Shown here: piece after piece, positions 16,742 to 24,903 of the stretch | How the letters are laid out: the number at the start of each line of letters is the position of its first letter | Numbering within the stretch: the first letter of the stretch is position 1 | From: an uncultured Tateyamaria sp. | GTDB taxonomy: Bacteria > Pseudomonadota > Alphaproteobacteria > Rhodobacterales > Rhodobacteraceae | Length of the DNA stretch: 64,000 bases | Assembly (NCBI RefSeq): GCF_947487805.1 | Contig: NZ_CANKXW010000001.1 | Coordinates: 124,001 to 188,000 of the forward strand | Direction: 5' to 3' | The notes under the pieces: generated by a model | Seen by the model: only the letters and a program-made list of their open reading frames with translations | Told to the model about the DNA's origin: nothing | Databases searched by the model: none | Position numbers and translations under genes: made by a program

Positions 16742-16883
16742 GCCGCGCCATCGGCAGGCCGCCCGGACGGCCTGTCGATAGATCCGTGTCAGCGCGCCGC
16801 TCGACCGAACAAAGACGTTGCCACCATAAAGCGCACCCGCATTCCCGTCGGATCGACAGCCCGCGGCCTGCCGATGGCGCGGC
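16742..16883. repeat. 21-bp perfect inverted repeat enclosing about 100 bp
   Basis: The 21 bases at 16742-16762 (beginning GCCGCGCCATCGG) are the exact reverse complement of 16863-16883. Inside, an eight-base CTGTCGAT (16771-16778) and ATCGACAG near 16850 extend the symmetry imperfectly. The element fills the gap between the convergent hydrolase and amidinotransferase genes. It may be a MITE-like or palindromic intergenic element or a large mRNA-end hairpin; no target duplication was identified. Confidence 0.6.
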
Positions 16884-16891
16884 TTCGTGCC

Positions 16892-18013
16892 CTACTGCTT
16901 GGGGAAATAATCCTCGCAGTCGCCATCCCGGTACACATCCGCCGTACAGCAATGCAGCCCGCCACCAAACGCATAGGCATCGCGCAGCTCGACCTCGACC
17001 ACTTCCATGCCCAGCTTGTCCATCTGCTCGGCCTGATAGACCTCGGATTTCTCGACGCAGACGGTCTTGGGGTCCAGCACCAGAACGTTCATCGACAGCC
17101 ATGTCGACGAATAGCACAGCGGCGGCGGCGTGTTATGCGCAGGCTGCGCCGCATCGACGATCTCCCACCCATTCGCCTCGAACATGCTGCGCTGATCGTC
17201 GGGCAAACGACGCTGCGGGTTGTTCAGGATCAGACCGGGCCGCAGCGGCGTGAACGTCGCGTCGATATGGATCGGATAGGGATCACCGGGAAAGTTCACC
17301 GCATGCACGCGGTGGTCGGGGAAATGCCGGCGCAGCCACTCGATCCCCTTCATGTTCGTCGTAAACCCGTGCTGCACCACCAGATCCTTGCCAAAGCGCA
17401 GCACATCGGCGGCATCGAACAACGGCTCTTCTTCGGTGGTGACGAAAAACTTCTCGGCCGCCCATTCCAGCCGCTTGGCCACGCCGATCTTGTCGCTCAG
17501 ATAATCGGGGTGGTAATCGGCATCCGTCAGACGCGGCTTGGGCGCGGCCTCGTGGCGGAAATTCGGGTCCTCATCCCAGTATTGCTGCATCAGCGGGCGA
17601 TAGTTCAGGTATTCGAACCACCGGCAGCGATAAGACATCGTCGCCTCAAGGATCTCGTGCCCCACGGTCAGCAACACGTCTCGCGGCGGCATGCAGCCGA
17701 ACTGGCTGTCCGTGTGGAAATCCGGCGTGGTCGCGGGCAGGGAATGGTCAATCGACGTGGGCCGGTCGACCCGGATGCCGCGCGCCGTCAACTGGTTTGC
17801 GAACGTATCCAGCAGCTCATTGGCGCGGTCGATCGTCTCTTGCGGACGGCGCCCCCACTGACCGCGCATATCGCTGTCCTCGGGCACTTTGGCGTCCAGC
17901 GCGGGTTCCTCGGGCGGGATGTGGCAATCATCGGCGCGCCCCACGATCACGTGGCGCAAGGTGTCCCATTCGTTCCAGCTTTTGACCTGCGTTTTGTCGG
18001 CTGACCATGCCAT
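16892..18013 (-). CDS. Amidinotransferase (GATM-like guanidino-group-modifying enzyme)
   Basis: A 373-residue member of the amidinotransferase/pentein superfamily. The likely catalytic His/Asp lie in NFPGDPYPIHIDATFTP, and the nucleophilic Cys in GGGLHCCTADV near the C-terminus, the arrangement of arginine:glycine amidinotransferases (GATM, StrB1-like). Such enzymes transfer an amidino group from arginine; the acceptor cannot be read. The ATG at 18013 (MAWSADK) follows GGGAGAGAG and gives the family length; the longer frame from 18106 is rejected. The gene is transcribed away from the AAA+ operon, with 194 bases in between that probably hold both promoters. Confidence 0.82.
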   Translation of the reverse strand: MAWSADKTQVKSWNEWDTLRHVIVGRADDCHIPPEEPALDAKVPEDSDMRGQWGRRPQETIDRANELLDTFANQLTARGIRVDRPTSIDHSLPATTPDFHTDSQFGCMPPRDVLLTVGHEILEATMSYRCRWFEYLNYRPLMQQYWDEDPNFRHEAAPKPRLTDADYHPDYLSDKIGVAKRLEWAAEKFFVTTEEEPLFDAADVLRFGKDLVVQHGFTTNMKGIEWLRRHFPDHRVHAVNFPGDPYPIHIDATFTPLRPGLILNNPQRRLPDDQRSMFEANGWEIVDAAQPAHNTPPPLCYSSTWLSMNVLVLDPKTVCVEKSEVYQAEQMDKLGMEVVEVELRDAYAFGGGLHCCTADVYRDGDCEDYFPKQ

Positions 18014-18207
18014 GTGCTCTCTCCCCTTCGGTGACCGGGTGAAAAAATGGCAAATCTTCGCGTCGATCAAGCGCAAAAGCACCACCCGAGGGTTCCCATG
18101 CGACACAGCATTTGCGAAACTTGGGTGAAAATGGAGATCCGGGTGATGTAAATCGCATTCACATCACCTATATGTAGAACAAGTAATTGATAAGAGGGAG
18201 TGTTTTC

Positions 18208-19284
18208 ATGGCAGATTTTGACGCACAGGTGCGCGAGTCTCAGGCGCAGGTGCAAGAGGCGCAATCGCGCATCGCCGAGCTGACCAGCCGGATTGAAACC
18301 GCGCGGGCCAAGATGAAGGCCGGCGACGACATTGCGATGGATATCGAAAACGCGACCCTCGAGGACGTGCACGCCCATACCGACATCATGAACGCCAATA
18401 TCGCCGAGCTGATCATGGGGCTCGACGATGTGACGGCGGCGTTCTCCAAGGATTTCGACGAGATGCGGACCAAGACAGGCTGGGAAAGCTTTGTCGGGAT
18501 CTTTGCTAAGGCCAAGGCGGAATCGATGCGTCAGGAACGCGTGCGCACCGCCTCTATCGATGACAAGTTGCAGGACCTGATCGGCAAATCGGATGTGATC
18601 GTGCAACTGTTGCAGGGCCAGCTGACCATGCTCGAAGAGCAGAAGGTCAAGGTCGAGGGGAACCTGACCGAAACACTGGATGAACGCGAATTCACGGTGC
18701 AGGAACTGGCAGCGTTGCAGGGCGACATCCAGGCAATGGATCCCAAGATCATCACGCTGGAAAACAAGATCGCCTCGGAGACCGATGCGGCCAAGCGCAC
18801 GGCGCTGGAAACCGAACTGGCCGAGCTGAACAGCCAGTACAACCAGATGGTGCAGGACGAACAGGTCAAGCTGGCCAAGTCGCAGACGCTCGAACGCTAT
18901 ATCGAAAAGGGCAAGACCTGGATCGACAGCCTGCAAAACCAGGCGGCGACCCAGATGGTGCTGATCAACAAGTTGCAGACCGACACCAAACAGCGCGTGG
19001 TGCTTTATGACGCGCTGACCAAGTCGTTGAAAACCGCGCAGCAGCAGGACGTCGCCCACCGCATCAACGAGATCGGCGTCAAGACGGACCAGGAGGCCCA
19101 GACCGCCATGGCCGGGATCGGTGCCGCCACCAACGCGCGGATGGCCGACATGCTCGAGGCGCACGAGGACCAGATGGTCTTTGCCCGCGACGTGCTGGAA
19201 CAAAAGGCCAAGGCCGACGAACGCTTTGCCCGCCGCTTTGCCCAGATCGTGGAGAAACACGACAGCAACGCGTATGGGGGCTAG
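18208..19284 (+). CDS. Coiled-coil protein, possibly TelA-like; first gene of an uncharacterised AAA+ operon
   Basis: A 358-residue, charged, all-helical protein with long heptad stretches (residues about 1-45 and 130-235) and no membrane segment. The arrangement of a Trp near a helical bundle (TGWESFVGIF), long charged helices, then ERYIEKGKTWIDSLQNQ and late Gln/Ala-rich helices recalls TelA (toxic anion resistance) proteins, but this is only an impression from inspection. The start at 18208 has AAGAGGGAG upstream. It begins a nine-gene unidirectional block with an AAA+ ATPase and several small membrane proteins, so it may be the cytosolic scaffold or substrate of that ATPase. Function unknown. 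Confidence 0.6.
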   Translation: MADFDAQVRESQAQVQEAQSRIAELTSRIETARAKMKAGDDIAMDIENATLEDVHAHTDIMNANIAELIMGLDDVTAAFSKDFDEMRTKTGWESFVGIFAKAKAESMRQERVRTASIDDKLQDLIGKSDVIVQLLQGQLTMLEEQKVKVEGNLTETLDEREFTVQELAALQGDIQAMDPKIITLENKIASETDAAKRTALETELAELNSQYNQMVQDEQVKLAKSQTLERYIEKGKTWIDSLQNQAATQMVLINKLQTDTKQRVVLYDALTKSLKTAQQQDVAHRINEIGVKTDQEAQTAMAGIGAATNARMADMLEAHEDQMVFARDVLEQKAKADERFARRFAQIVEKHDSNAYGG

Positions 19285-19287
19285 ACC

Positions 19288-19437
19288 ATGAAACTCGGCT
19301 TTGCCGCCATCGGCGTCTCCATCCTCAGTCTGATCGCGACGCTCGCCTTCGGCGCGCCGCCATGGGTGAACCTTGTGGGCCTGCTGTGTGGCCTCGCGGG
19401 GCTCTTCATCCTGACAAGGGCGCGCAAGGGCGGGTGA
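19288..19437 (+). CDS. Tiny two-helix membrane protein (49 aa)
   Basis: An ATG three bases after the previous stop opens a 49-codon frame: a first hydrophobic helix (FAAIGVSILSLIATLAFG), a short PPW turn, a second helix (LVGLLCGLAGLFILT), and a basic tail RARKGG. The composition is what a genuine small membrane protein would show, and tight spacing to the upstream gene supports translation in the operon. No family is recognised. It is one of four tiny membrane proteins in this block. Confidence 0.6.
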   Translation: MKLGFAAIGVSILSLIATLAFGAPPWVNLVGLLCGLAGLFILTRARKGG

Positions 19438-19587
19438 GTTGAAGCACGAAAATCAGTCAATCTGCGCGCCTGACGGCACCGCCAAGCTGGCCTCTGAAAA
19501 GCGGAACCCGCGTTGGTTTGATCGGGGTTTGTCATGTATTTCGGGGTTGGACCTCCTGATGTTGCCCTTCAGATGGATGTGCTTCTG

Positions 19588-20706
19588 ATGAATTCCAAAC
19601 CCGACACCATCGGCCTGACCGACCTCTTTGCCTCGCGCCGCTACTTCAAAAAGTTCGAGACAATCACCTCGCATCTGGGACGTGTCGCCGGCGTGATGGA
19701 GGCGGAGGGCGACCTGAACCGGGACGAGGTCAAGATCCTGACGCGCTATATCGCAGAGCTGACCTTTACGTTTCGCGCGCTCAGCCAGAAATACCTGCTG
19801 GTCGGGCGCGACACCGGGCGGTTTTTCGGCAGCCTCGCCATCGATGCGCATGACAGCGGATTTCCCGCCGCCGAAGAGCTGATCACCATGGCCAGCGACG
19901 CCCAGCAGGCCGAACGCCATCTGGACGGAATGGCCAGCGCGGCAGAGTTGAAAAAGCAGATGGTCGAGGTGATCATCAGCGACCGGCAGGTGCCGACCAA
20001 GCTGCAATTCGCGCTGTCCCAGCGGCTCTATTACGAGGAATTGCTCAAGGGCACCCTGTTCTGGCCCCGCAACGATCCGCAGATCGTGTGGACCGGCAAC
20101 AAGGGCGATGACCGGCGCACCTTCCGCGTGCACTGGGCCGTCTACGACAGTCAGGTCAACCTGCCGATTGTCTACATGATGGAGCTGGAGGACAGCGGCC
20201 GCGTGGCCCTGCCCAAGGACCAGCGCCGCTGGCCCGAGGCGCAGGCGCATCTGATGGCGCAATCGCTGGGTGCGCTGAAACTGGTGACGATTGCCAAGGG
20301 GTTCGACGAGGATTTCGACGACCTGCACCCCAAACGCCTGCGCCGCTTTCACCTCGGGCCGATGTATTCCTCGGCCTTTACCAAACAGTCGGGCCCGATC
20401 AGCCAGGTGCTCGAAGCGGCGCGCGCCCCTGCGGGCCAGGACTGGGCGCTGGTCTGGACCGAGGAAAACCTGCTGTCGGAACGGGTGATGACCGAACGGT
20501 CGGGGTGGTTTTCGTCCGTCGAACGCCAGGTGTTCGCGCTGGATCCGTTTACCGGGCGCGGTGCGGAAACCGGTGCCACGCGGCTTGACCGCAGCATCGT
20601 CCTGCCCCAGCGGGCGTTTCAGGCGCTGGAGGAGATGAACCCGCCGGGGTTCGGGTCGGTGCGCAAATTCGTGGTCAGCCCGTCGGGCCGGGTGCTGAGA
20701 TATTGA
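19588..20706 (+). CDS. Uncharacterised soluble protein of the AAA+ operon
   Basis: A 372-residue soluble protein; residues about 1-130 are mainly helical (KKFETITSHLGRVAGVMEAEG), and the second half is mixed alpha/beta with FRVHWAVYDSQVNLPIVYMMELED and a basic segment KRLRRFHLGPMYSS. No recognisable catalytic or DNA-binding motif was found. In-frame ATGs occur at 19534, 19573 and 19588 without a convincing ribosome site; 19588 is used but 19534 remains possible. It lies 150 bases after the small membrane gene and 72 bases before the ATPase gene, in the same direction, so it belongs to the block. Function unknown. Confidence 0.55.
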   Translation: MNSKPDTIGLTDLFASRRYFKKFETITSHLGRVAGVMEAEGDLNRDEVKILTRYIAELTFTFRALSQKYLLVGRDTGRFFGSLAIDAHDSGFPAAEELITMASDAQQAERHLDGMASAAELKKQMVEVIISDRQVPTKLQFALSQRLYYEELLKGTLFWPRNDPQIVWTGNKGDDRRTFRVHWAVYDSQVNLPIVYMMELEDSGRVALPKDQRRWPEAQAHLMAQSLGALKLVTIAKGFDEDFDDLHPKRLRRFHLGPMYSSAFTKQSGPISQVLEAARAPAGQDWALVWTEENLLSERVMTERSGWFSSVERQVFALDPFTGRGAETGATRLDRSIVLPQRAFQALEEMNPPGFGSVRKFVVSPSGRVLRY

Positions 20707-20714
20707 TGGGGTGC

Positions 20715-20757
20715 CGCCCGTGATCGGGCGTGCGCCTCCGGCGGGCATATTTGCCGG
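20715..20757. other. GC-rich hairpin element ahead of the AAA+ gene
   Basis: A 6-bp stem CGCCCG/CGGGCG (20715-20730) is followed by CTCCGGCGGGCATATTTGCC, where CCGGC pairs with GCCGG (20738-20757). Elements with a CTCCGGCGGG-atATTT core are common between Rhodobacteraceae genes. It could process the operon mRNA; no T run follows. Confidence 0.45.
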
Positions 20758-20778
20758 AACAATGAAGAGGACATGGGC

Positions 20779-22713
20779 ATGAGTGAAACATCGGACCGGA
20801 TGGAGCTGCGCGAGGCGGAGATCACGGCGCATTATCCCATGGCGCTGGCGATGTTGCAGGGGTTTGACCATGCCCCGCGGATCGGCAAGGGCAAGGATGT
20901 GCCGCAGGCCGAGCGGTCGGCGGGCATCGGCACCCGCCGCCGGTTTCGCACCACGACGCCGGGCCTTGTGACCCGCCGCACCACGCCCACCGGGGCGGTG
21001 CAGGTGATGGCCACGATCGAGGGCGCGGATGACGACGAAGCGCTGATGTCGCCGGTGCAGGCGACGGCGCTGAACGCCTTGCGCCGGGCGATCTCCATCG
21101 CAATGGCCGTGGCCGAAAATTACGCGGCCCTGTCGGGGCTTGGCGATCTCAAGCGCGCCAATCTGGAAGGCGCGCTGCCTGCCGCGCGCAAGACCGAGTT
21201 TACCGAGCTTTTGGCGGCGGAGGCGTTGATCACGCTGCATGTGTTCTGCAATGCCACCGCCTATTTGATGTCCGCGCATCAGTCGGACGTTACCGTCGAG
21301 GTGGGCGAGGTCGAGGAAATCCTGACCGACAATGGACAGACGGCCCTGCACGGCGCGCTGTGGGAGTTGGACCAGGACATCGCCGCCCACGCCCCCGATG
21401 ACAGCCATCTGGTGGCGGCCATCACCGCCTATGCCGAGGCCTGCATGGAAAAGGTTGCCCTGCGCGCCCAGACCGCGCCGCGCCTTGCCGCCTTTGTCGG
21501 AGCCAGCTGGCATGTGGAGGCGGATGATTTCACCGTACAGGGGTTCACGCCCGCCTCGCGCGCCAAATCGTCCACACTGACCATGACCTTCAAGAAACCG
21601 CATGAGGTCGTGGGCAACCATATCGCCAAATATCAGGCCATGAAGCTGGCCAAGATGCTGATGGCCTATGACTTTGACCGGCGGCTGAACCCCTTTGCCG
21701 AACTGGGCGGGTTTATCTTTACCTTCATGGGCGATGGCAAGCCGGGCACGGGCAAGACGACGCTGATCCAGATGATGGCGGGGCTGATCAACGATTACTG
21801 TCAGGTGGCGGGCTATGCGTTCCGCTACCAGAACTTGAGCACCGACAATATCGACAGCTATCAGGGCAAGTCCGGCCAGAACGCCAAGGCGTTCATCAAC
21901 AACGTGCTGGACCCCAATGCCATCGGTTTCGGCACCATCGACGACATCGACCAGCTTGCGGGCAAGCGGGGCGACCGCCAGTCGTCGGCGGGCCAGCTGG
22001 AGATCACCGCCGTGTTGATGGAGAGCTTTGCCGGGGCCAACACCGTCGTGCGCGGCAATTGCACATTCGGCATGTTCTCGAACTATCCCGAGAACGTGGA
22101 CGACGCCCTGCGCCAACGGGCGGGCGCGCGGTTCCTCGTGGACGGGCCGCAAACGCGCGAGGATTACATCGACATCCTTGCCCTGCTGATGGGCAAGAAC
22201 CACGACATCCCCATGGGCGCGCATGAGTTGTTCTCGGCGCAGGAGATCAAGAAGGCCGTCGCCGCCAGTTTCGACAGCCATTCGCGCCCGCACGAGGCCG
22301 GGCTGATGGAGGTGTTTGACCGGGTGCATGGGCAAGTGGGTGATCTGAACACGATTGCCAAGCTGGGCACGTATCTCAAGGCGATCCAGGAGGCGGACGA
22401 ACGCTTTACCGGCCGCGCGATCAAGAACATCACCGACGCGGTCAAGGTGCGCGCGATGGATTTCGAACTGCCGGATGAGTGGATGGAGAACCCCGAGCTG
22501 TTCCTGTTCAAGGACTATGATGCCAAGAAGGCGATGATCTCAGAGCTGCGCGTGCCGATCACGGTCGACATGGTGGTGCAGGAGATCAACCGCTATGCCG
22601 ACAGCGAGTTCCGCTATGCGGACAAATCGGATGAGGTGGCGATCGAGGCGATGGTGCGCGACTTTGGGCGGCAGGAAGAGGCGAAGAAGCGGTATTTGGG
22701 GGGGAAGGGATAA
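20779..22713 (+). CDS. AAA+ ATPase with a long uncharacterised N-terminal region
   Basis: A 644-residue protein. Residues 1-300 are a mostly helical region of unknown family. The AAA+ module follows: Walker A GKPGTGKTT (about residues 319-327), Walker B GTIDDID (about 385-391), a sensor-1 Asn in MFSNYPENVDD and a likely arginine finger in LRQRAG (about 440-446). A C-terminal helical part ends in a basic tail. The motifs fit a MoxR/dynein-like or other remodelling AAA+ rather than a helicase or protease, since no protease motif follows. The ATG at 20779 is chosen because GAAGAGG at 20764-20770 is correctly spaced for it and not for the ATG at 20773. It is the probable motor of the operon. Confidence 0.8.
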   Translation: MSETSDRMELREAEITAHYPMALAMLQGFDHAPRIGKGKDVPQAERSAGIGTRRRFRTTTPGLVTRRTTPTGAVQVMATIEGADDDEALMSPVQATALNALRRAISIAMAVAENYAALSGLGDLKRANLEGALPAARKTEFTELLAAEALITLHVFCNATAYLMSAHQSDVTVEVGEVEEILTDNGQTALHGALWELDQDIAAHAPDDSHLVAAITAYAEACMEKVALRAQTAPRLAAFVGASWHVEADDFTVQGFTPASRAKSSTLTMTFKKPHEVVGNHIAKYQAMKLAKMLMAYDFDRRLNPFAELGGFIFTFMGDGKPGTGKTTLIQMMAGLINDYCQVAGYAFRYQNLSTDNIDSYQGKSGQNAKAFINNVLDPNAIGFGTIDDIDQLAGKRGDRQSSAGQLEITAVLMESFAGANTVVRGNCTFGMFSNYPENVDDALRQRAGARFLVDGPQTREDYIDILALLMGKNHDIPMGAHELFSAQEIKKAVAASFDSHSRPHEAGLMEVFDRVHGQVGDLNTIAKLGTYLKAIQEADERFTGRAIKNITDAVKVRAMDFELPDEWMENPELFLFKDYDAKKAMISELRVPITVDMVVQEINRYADSEFRYADKSDEVAIEAMVRDFGRQEEAKKRYLGGKG

Positions 22714-22718
22714 CCATA

Positions 22719-23000
22719 ATGCCGTCTTTTGTCCTGTTATTGCTCGCTATCGCCATACCGGTCATTGTCGAATTGAAGGTCTTTGATGCCGCGGTCGAGG
22801 GGCGCGACCATGTGTTGAACATTCTCAAACGGGTTGCCGTGACCTTTGTGATTCTGTGGTGCATCGGTATGGCCGAAGCTTGGATGTTTGGCCTGTCTCT
22901 GCATCCGTTTGGCCCTGCGGTTCACTTCGCAATTCTGGCATCGGTTCTGGCGCTCCCCTTGTCATTTGCGGGGTACTTCCTGGGACGGAGAAAAGAATGA
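22719..23000 (+). CDS. Small three-helix membrane protein (93 aa)
   Basis: A 93-residue hydrophobic protein with three predicted membrane helices (SFVLLLLAIAIPVIVEL; VAVTFVILWCIGMAEAW; FAILASVLALPLSFAGYFL) and a GRRKE tail. It starts five bases after the ATPase stop and overlaps the next membrane gene by ATGA, so all three are translationally linked. No family recognised. Confidence 0.7.
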   Translation: MPSFVLLLLAIAIPVIVELKVFDAAVEGRDHVLNILKRVAVTFVILWCIGMAEAWMFGLSLHPFGPAVHFAILASVLALPLSFAGYFLGRRKE

Positions 23001-23293
23001 TCCTGCTGTCCTTCATGATCGCCGCTGGCCTCACCGCTGGGGCTATCCTGCCACTGCGCTGGGGTGTCTGGGGCTTCGTCGGTGCGGCTGCCGTTCTGTT
23101 CCTGGCGCAGGCGTTGGTCAACACCGCGACAGGGTTCGAAGGGATCCCGATCTCGGAATCGCTGCTGCTGTTCAACGACAGCTACCTGTCATATGTCGGC
23201 TTCAACCTCCAAATCACCTACCGCGCCTTTGCCCTGCCGCTCTTGGCGCTGGCCATCCCGTTCATCTTCCGCCTCGCAAGGAGCCACACATGA
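22997..23293 (+). CDS. Small three-helix membrane protein (98 aa)
   Basis: A 98-residue membrane protein: ILLSFMIAAGLTAGAILPL, WGFVGAAAVLFLAQALV and FALPLLALAIPFIFRL are hydrophobic segments. The ATG at 22997 overlaps the stop of the preceding gene, and its own stop overlaps the next start. The long upstream frame (from 22856) is the shadow of the previous gene and is rejected. Function unknown; probably forms a small membrane complex with its neighbours. Confidence 0.7.
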   Translation: MILLSFMIAAGLTAGAILPLRWGVWGFVGAAAVLFLAQALVNTATGFEGIPISESLLLFNDSYLSYVGFNLQITYRAFALPLLALAIPFIFRLARSHT

Positions 23294-24627
23294 TCCGCCT
23301 CATCCAACGCGGCCTGATGTATGGCAACCTGTTCCACGTGGCGAGCCCGGCGCTGGTCGAACGGTACAACCGCGCGCTTGAGCATCTCACGGGCAAGCGC
23401 ACCGGGCTGACCGATTTCTATGTGGATATCTCGGGCTTTTCACCGGAGGTGGGCAACGAGTTGGGCGACCCGCTCTACCTCAACCACAACGGGGTCAACC
23501 GGCAGTTTATCCTGCTGTCCACCGAGCAGCGCAAATGCCCGCTGCTGGACGCGAAATTCTCGACCTCGCATGGCATCCTGAAACGGTTCATCACCGAAAA
23601 CGAGGCGGCACTTTTTGCGCTGACGGCCCGCGATGCGGTGGCGGGCGAGCTGGTGAATTCCGTCTACGACATCTCGCACCCTGCGCGCCTCTTTGACATC
23701 CGCGCCATCACGGTCGAGGCGGACACGACCCGCGGCACCGTGCGCAATGCCGCGGCTCTTGCCGACAAGGTGGACACCTTTCTGAACGCCGATGACGCGT
23801 GGTTTGACGATGTGCTGATCGGCCAGATGATCCAACTGGCCGGACAGACAGGCGACGTCACCCGCAACCCCGTCCGGCTGAACCCGCTGCGGGTGCAAAA
23901 GGGCAACTTCTGGACGGCGCATTTCGGCGGGCTCTATATCTTTCAGACCCTCGACCATCCCGCCACCATCGCGGCCTCGCAAAAACCCGACGGGGTGCCG
24001 ACCGAATACACCTTTGACCTGACCGAACGGAACCGGATCGCCAAGTTCCTCGAATTCAACGACCTGGCAGAACCGGTGGTCAAGGCGCGCGGCGTCGACG
24101 GGGCGGCGATCCTGCGGCAAAAGATGGATTTCATCCTGATCGACGCGGTGACAGAGGCGGGCGTGGACCTCGCTGGCACGACACGGCGCGATATGCGTAT
24201 GCTGGCGCGGCACCACGCGCACCTGCTGCCCGATGCCTTTCACGGTCTGGCCGATCTGGTCAACTGGGCAGAAAACGGCGGGCCGTGGCCGCGGATCAGC
24301 TCGGAACACCCCGCCTATTTCTACACCCTGCGCGCCGCCGACACAGCGGACGCGGATCTGGTCAACATGCTGCTGGCCGAGCTGTGTCCGCGCGACGTGC
24401 GGCAACTGTTTATCTGTCACAAACAGGCGTTCTATGCCGCCTATGCCACATGGCCCGAGACGAAAAAGGAATATGTCGCGCAGTATCTCGAAGCCGAGTA
24501 CAAGGCCGACAAGGCCGGTGCCCGTGCCGCACTTTTCGGGCATGACGCGCCGATGGAACCACCCGAACCCGCGCCGCGCGACATGATCCAGCGCGTCGGC
24601 CCCTGGGGCGCAGTCCAAAGGAGATGA
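23290..24627 (+). CDS. DUF6638-like protein of unknown function
   Basis: A 445-residue soluble protein starting MIRLIQRGLMYGNLFHV. Its opening, with DISGFSPEVGNELGDPLYLN and NRQFILLSTEQ, corresponds to what I recall as DUF6638, a family seen in alphaproteobacteria; the name is from memory and unverified. No catalytic motif is obvious. Conserved-looking blocks include FWTAHFGGLY, and the C-terminal helices contain PRDVRQLFICHKQAFYAAY. It overlaps the upstream small membrane gene by ATGA and precedes another after one base, so it is firmly part of the AAA+ operon. The longer upstream frame is a shadow and is rejected. Confidence 0.6.
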   Translation: MIRLIQRGLMYGNLFHVASPALVERYNRALEHLTGKRTGLTDFYVDISGFSPEVGNELGDPLYLNHNGVNRQFILLSTEQRKCPLLDAKFSTSHGILKRFITENEAALFALTARDAVAGELVNSVYDISHPARLFDIRAITVEADTTRGTVRNAAALADKVDTFLNADDAWFDDVLIGQMIQLAGQTGDVTRNPVRLNPLRVQKGNFWTAHFGGLYIFQTLDHPATIAASQKPDGVPTEYTFDLTERNRIAKFLEFNDLAEPVVKARGVDGAAILRQKMDFILIDAVTEAGVDLAGTTRRDMRMLARHHAHLLPDAFHGLADLVNWAENGGPWPRISSEHPAYFYTLRAADTADADLVNMLLAELCPRDVRQLFICHKQAFYAAYATWPETKKEYVAQYLEAEYKADKAGARAALFGHDAPMEPPEPAPRDMIQRVGPWGAVQRR

Positions 24628-24628
24628 C

Positions 24629-24892
24629 ATGGCGCTGATACGACTGTTCCTGATCGCCTTTGTGGTGCTGACGGTGATCTATGTGTCGCTGTCGCTCTAT
24701 TCCCGCGCCCGCGCCCGTGACCGGCTCGAGGCGGAATGGGACACCGGCGATATCGCGGGCCCGCGCGAGGACTATGTCCAGCAGGGGCTGGCTACCTATG
24801 ACAGCTCTCTGCGTCGCAAACTGATCCTCGGCGTCTATATCGTGCCCATGACGCTGGTCTGTGTCACCATCTACCTTGTGAACTTTGCCTGA
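24629..24892 (+). CDS. Small two-helix membrane protein (87 aa)
   Basis: An 87-residue protein with an N-terminal helix (LIRLFLIAFVVLTVIYVSLSLY), a basic/acidic cytoplasmic loop (SRARARDRLEAEWD) and a C-terminal helix (KLILGVYIVPMTLVCVTIYLV). A good AAAGGAG site sits just before the previous stop, and the start follows that stop by one base. No family recognised. Confidence 0.72.
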   Translation: MALIRLFLIAFVVLTVIYVSLSLYSRARARDRLEAEWDTGDIAGPREDYVQQGLATYDSSLRRKLILGVYIVPMTLVCVTIYLVNFA

Positions 24893-24903
24893 AAGGGACC
24901 CCC

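Noticed and set aside
19453..22335. A 960-codon open frame on the minus strand over the AAA+ operon
   Set aside because: It runs antisense through two clear plus-strand genes; GC-rich DNA with third-position bias often gives such long shadow frames, and the product is Arg/His/Gly-rich with no family features.
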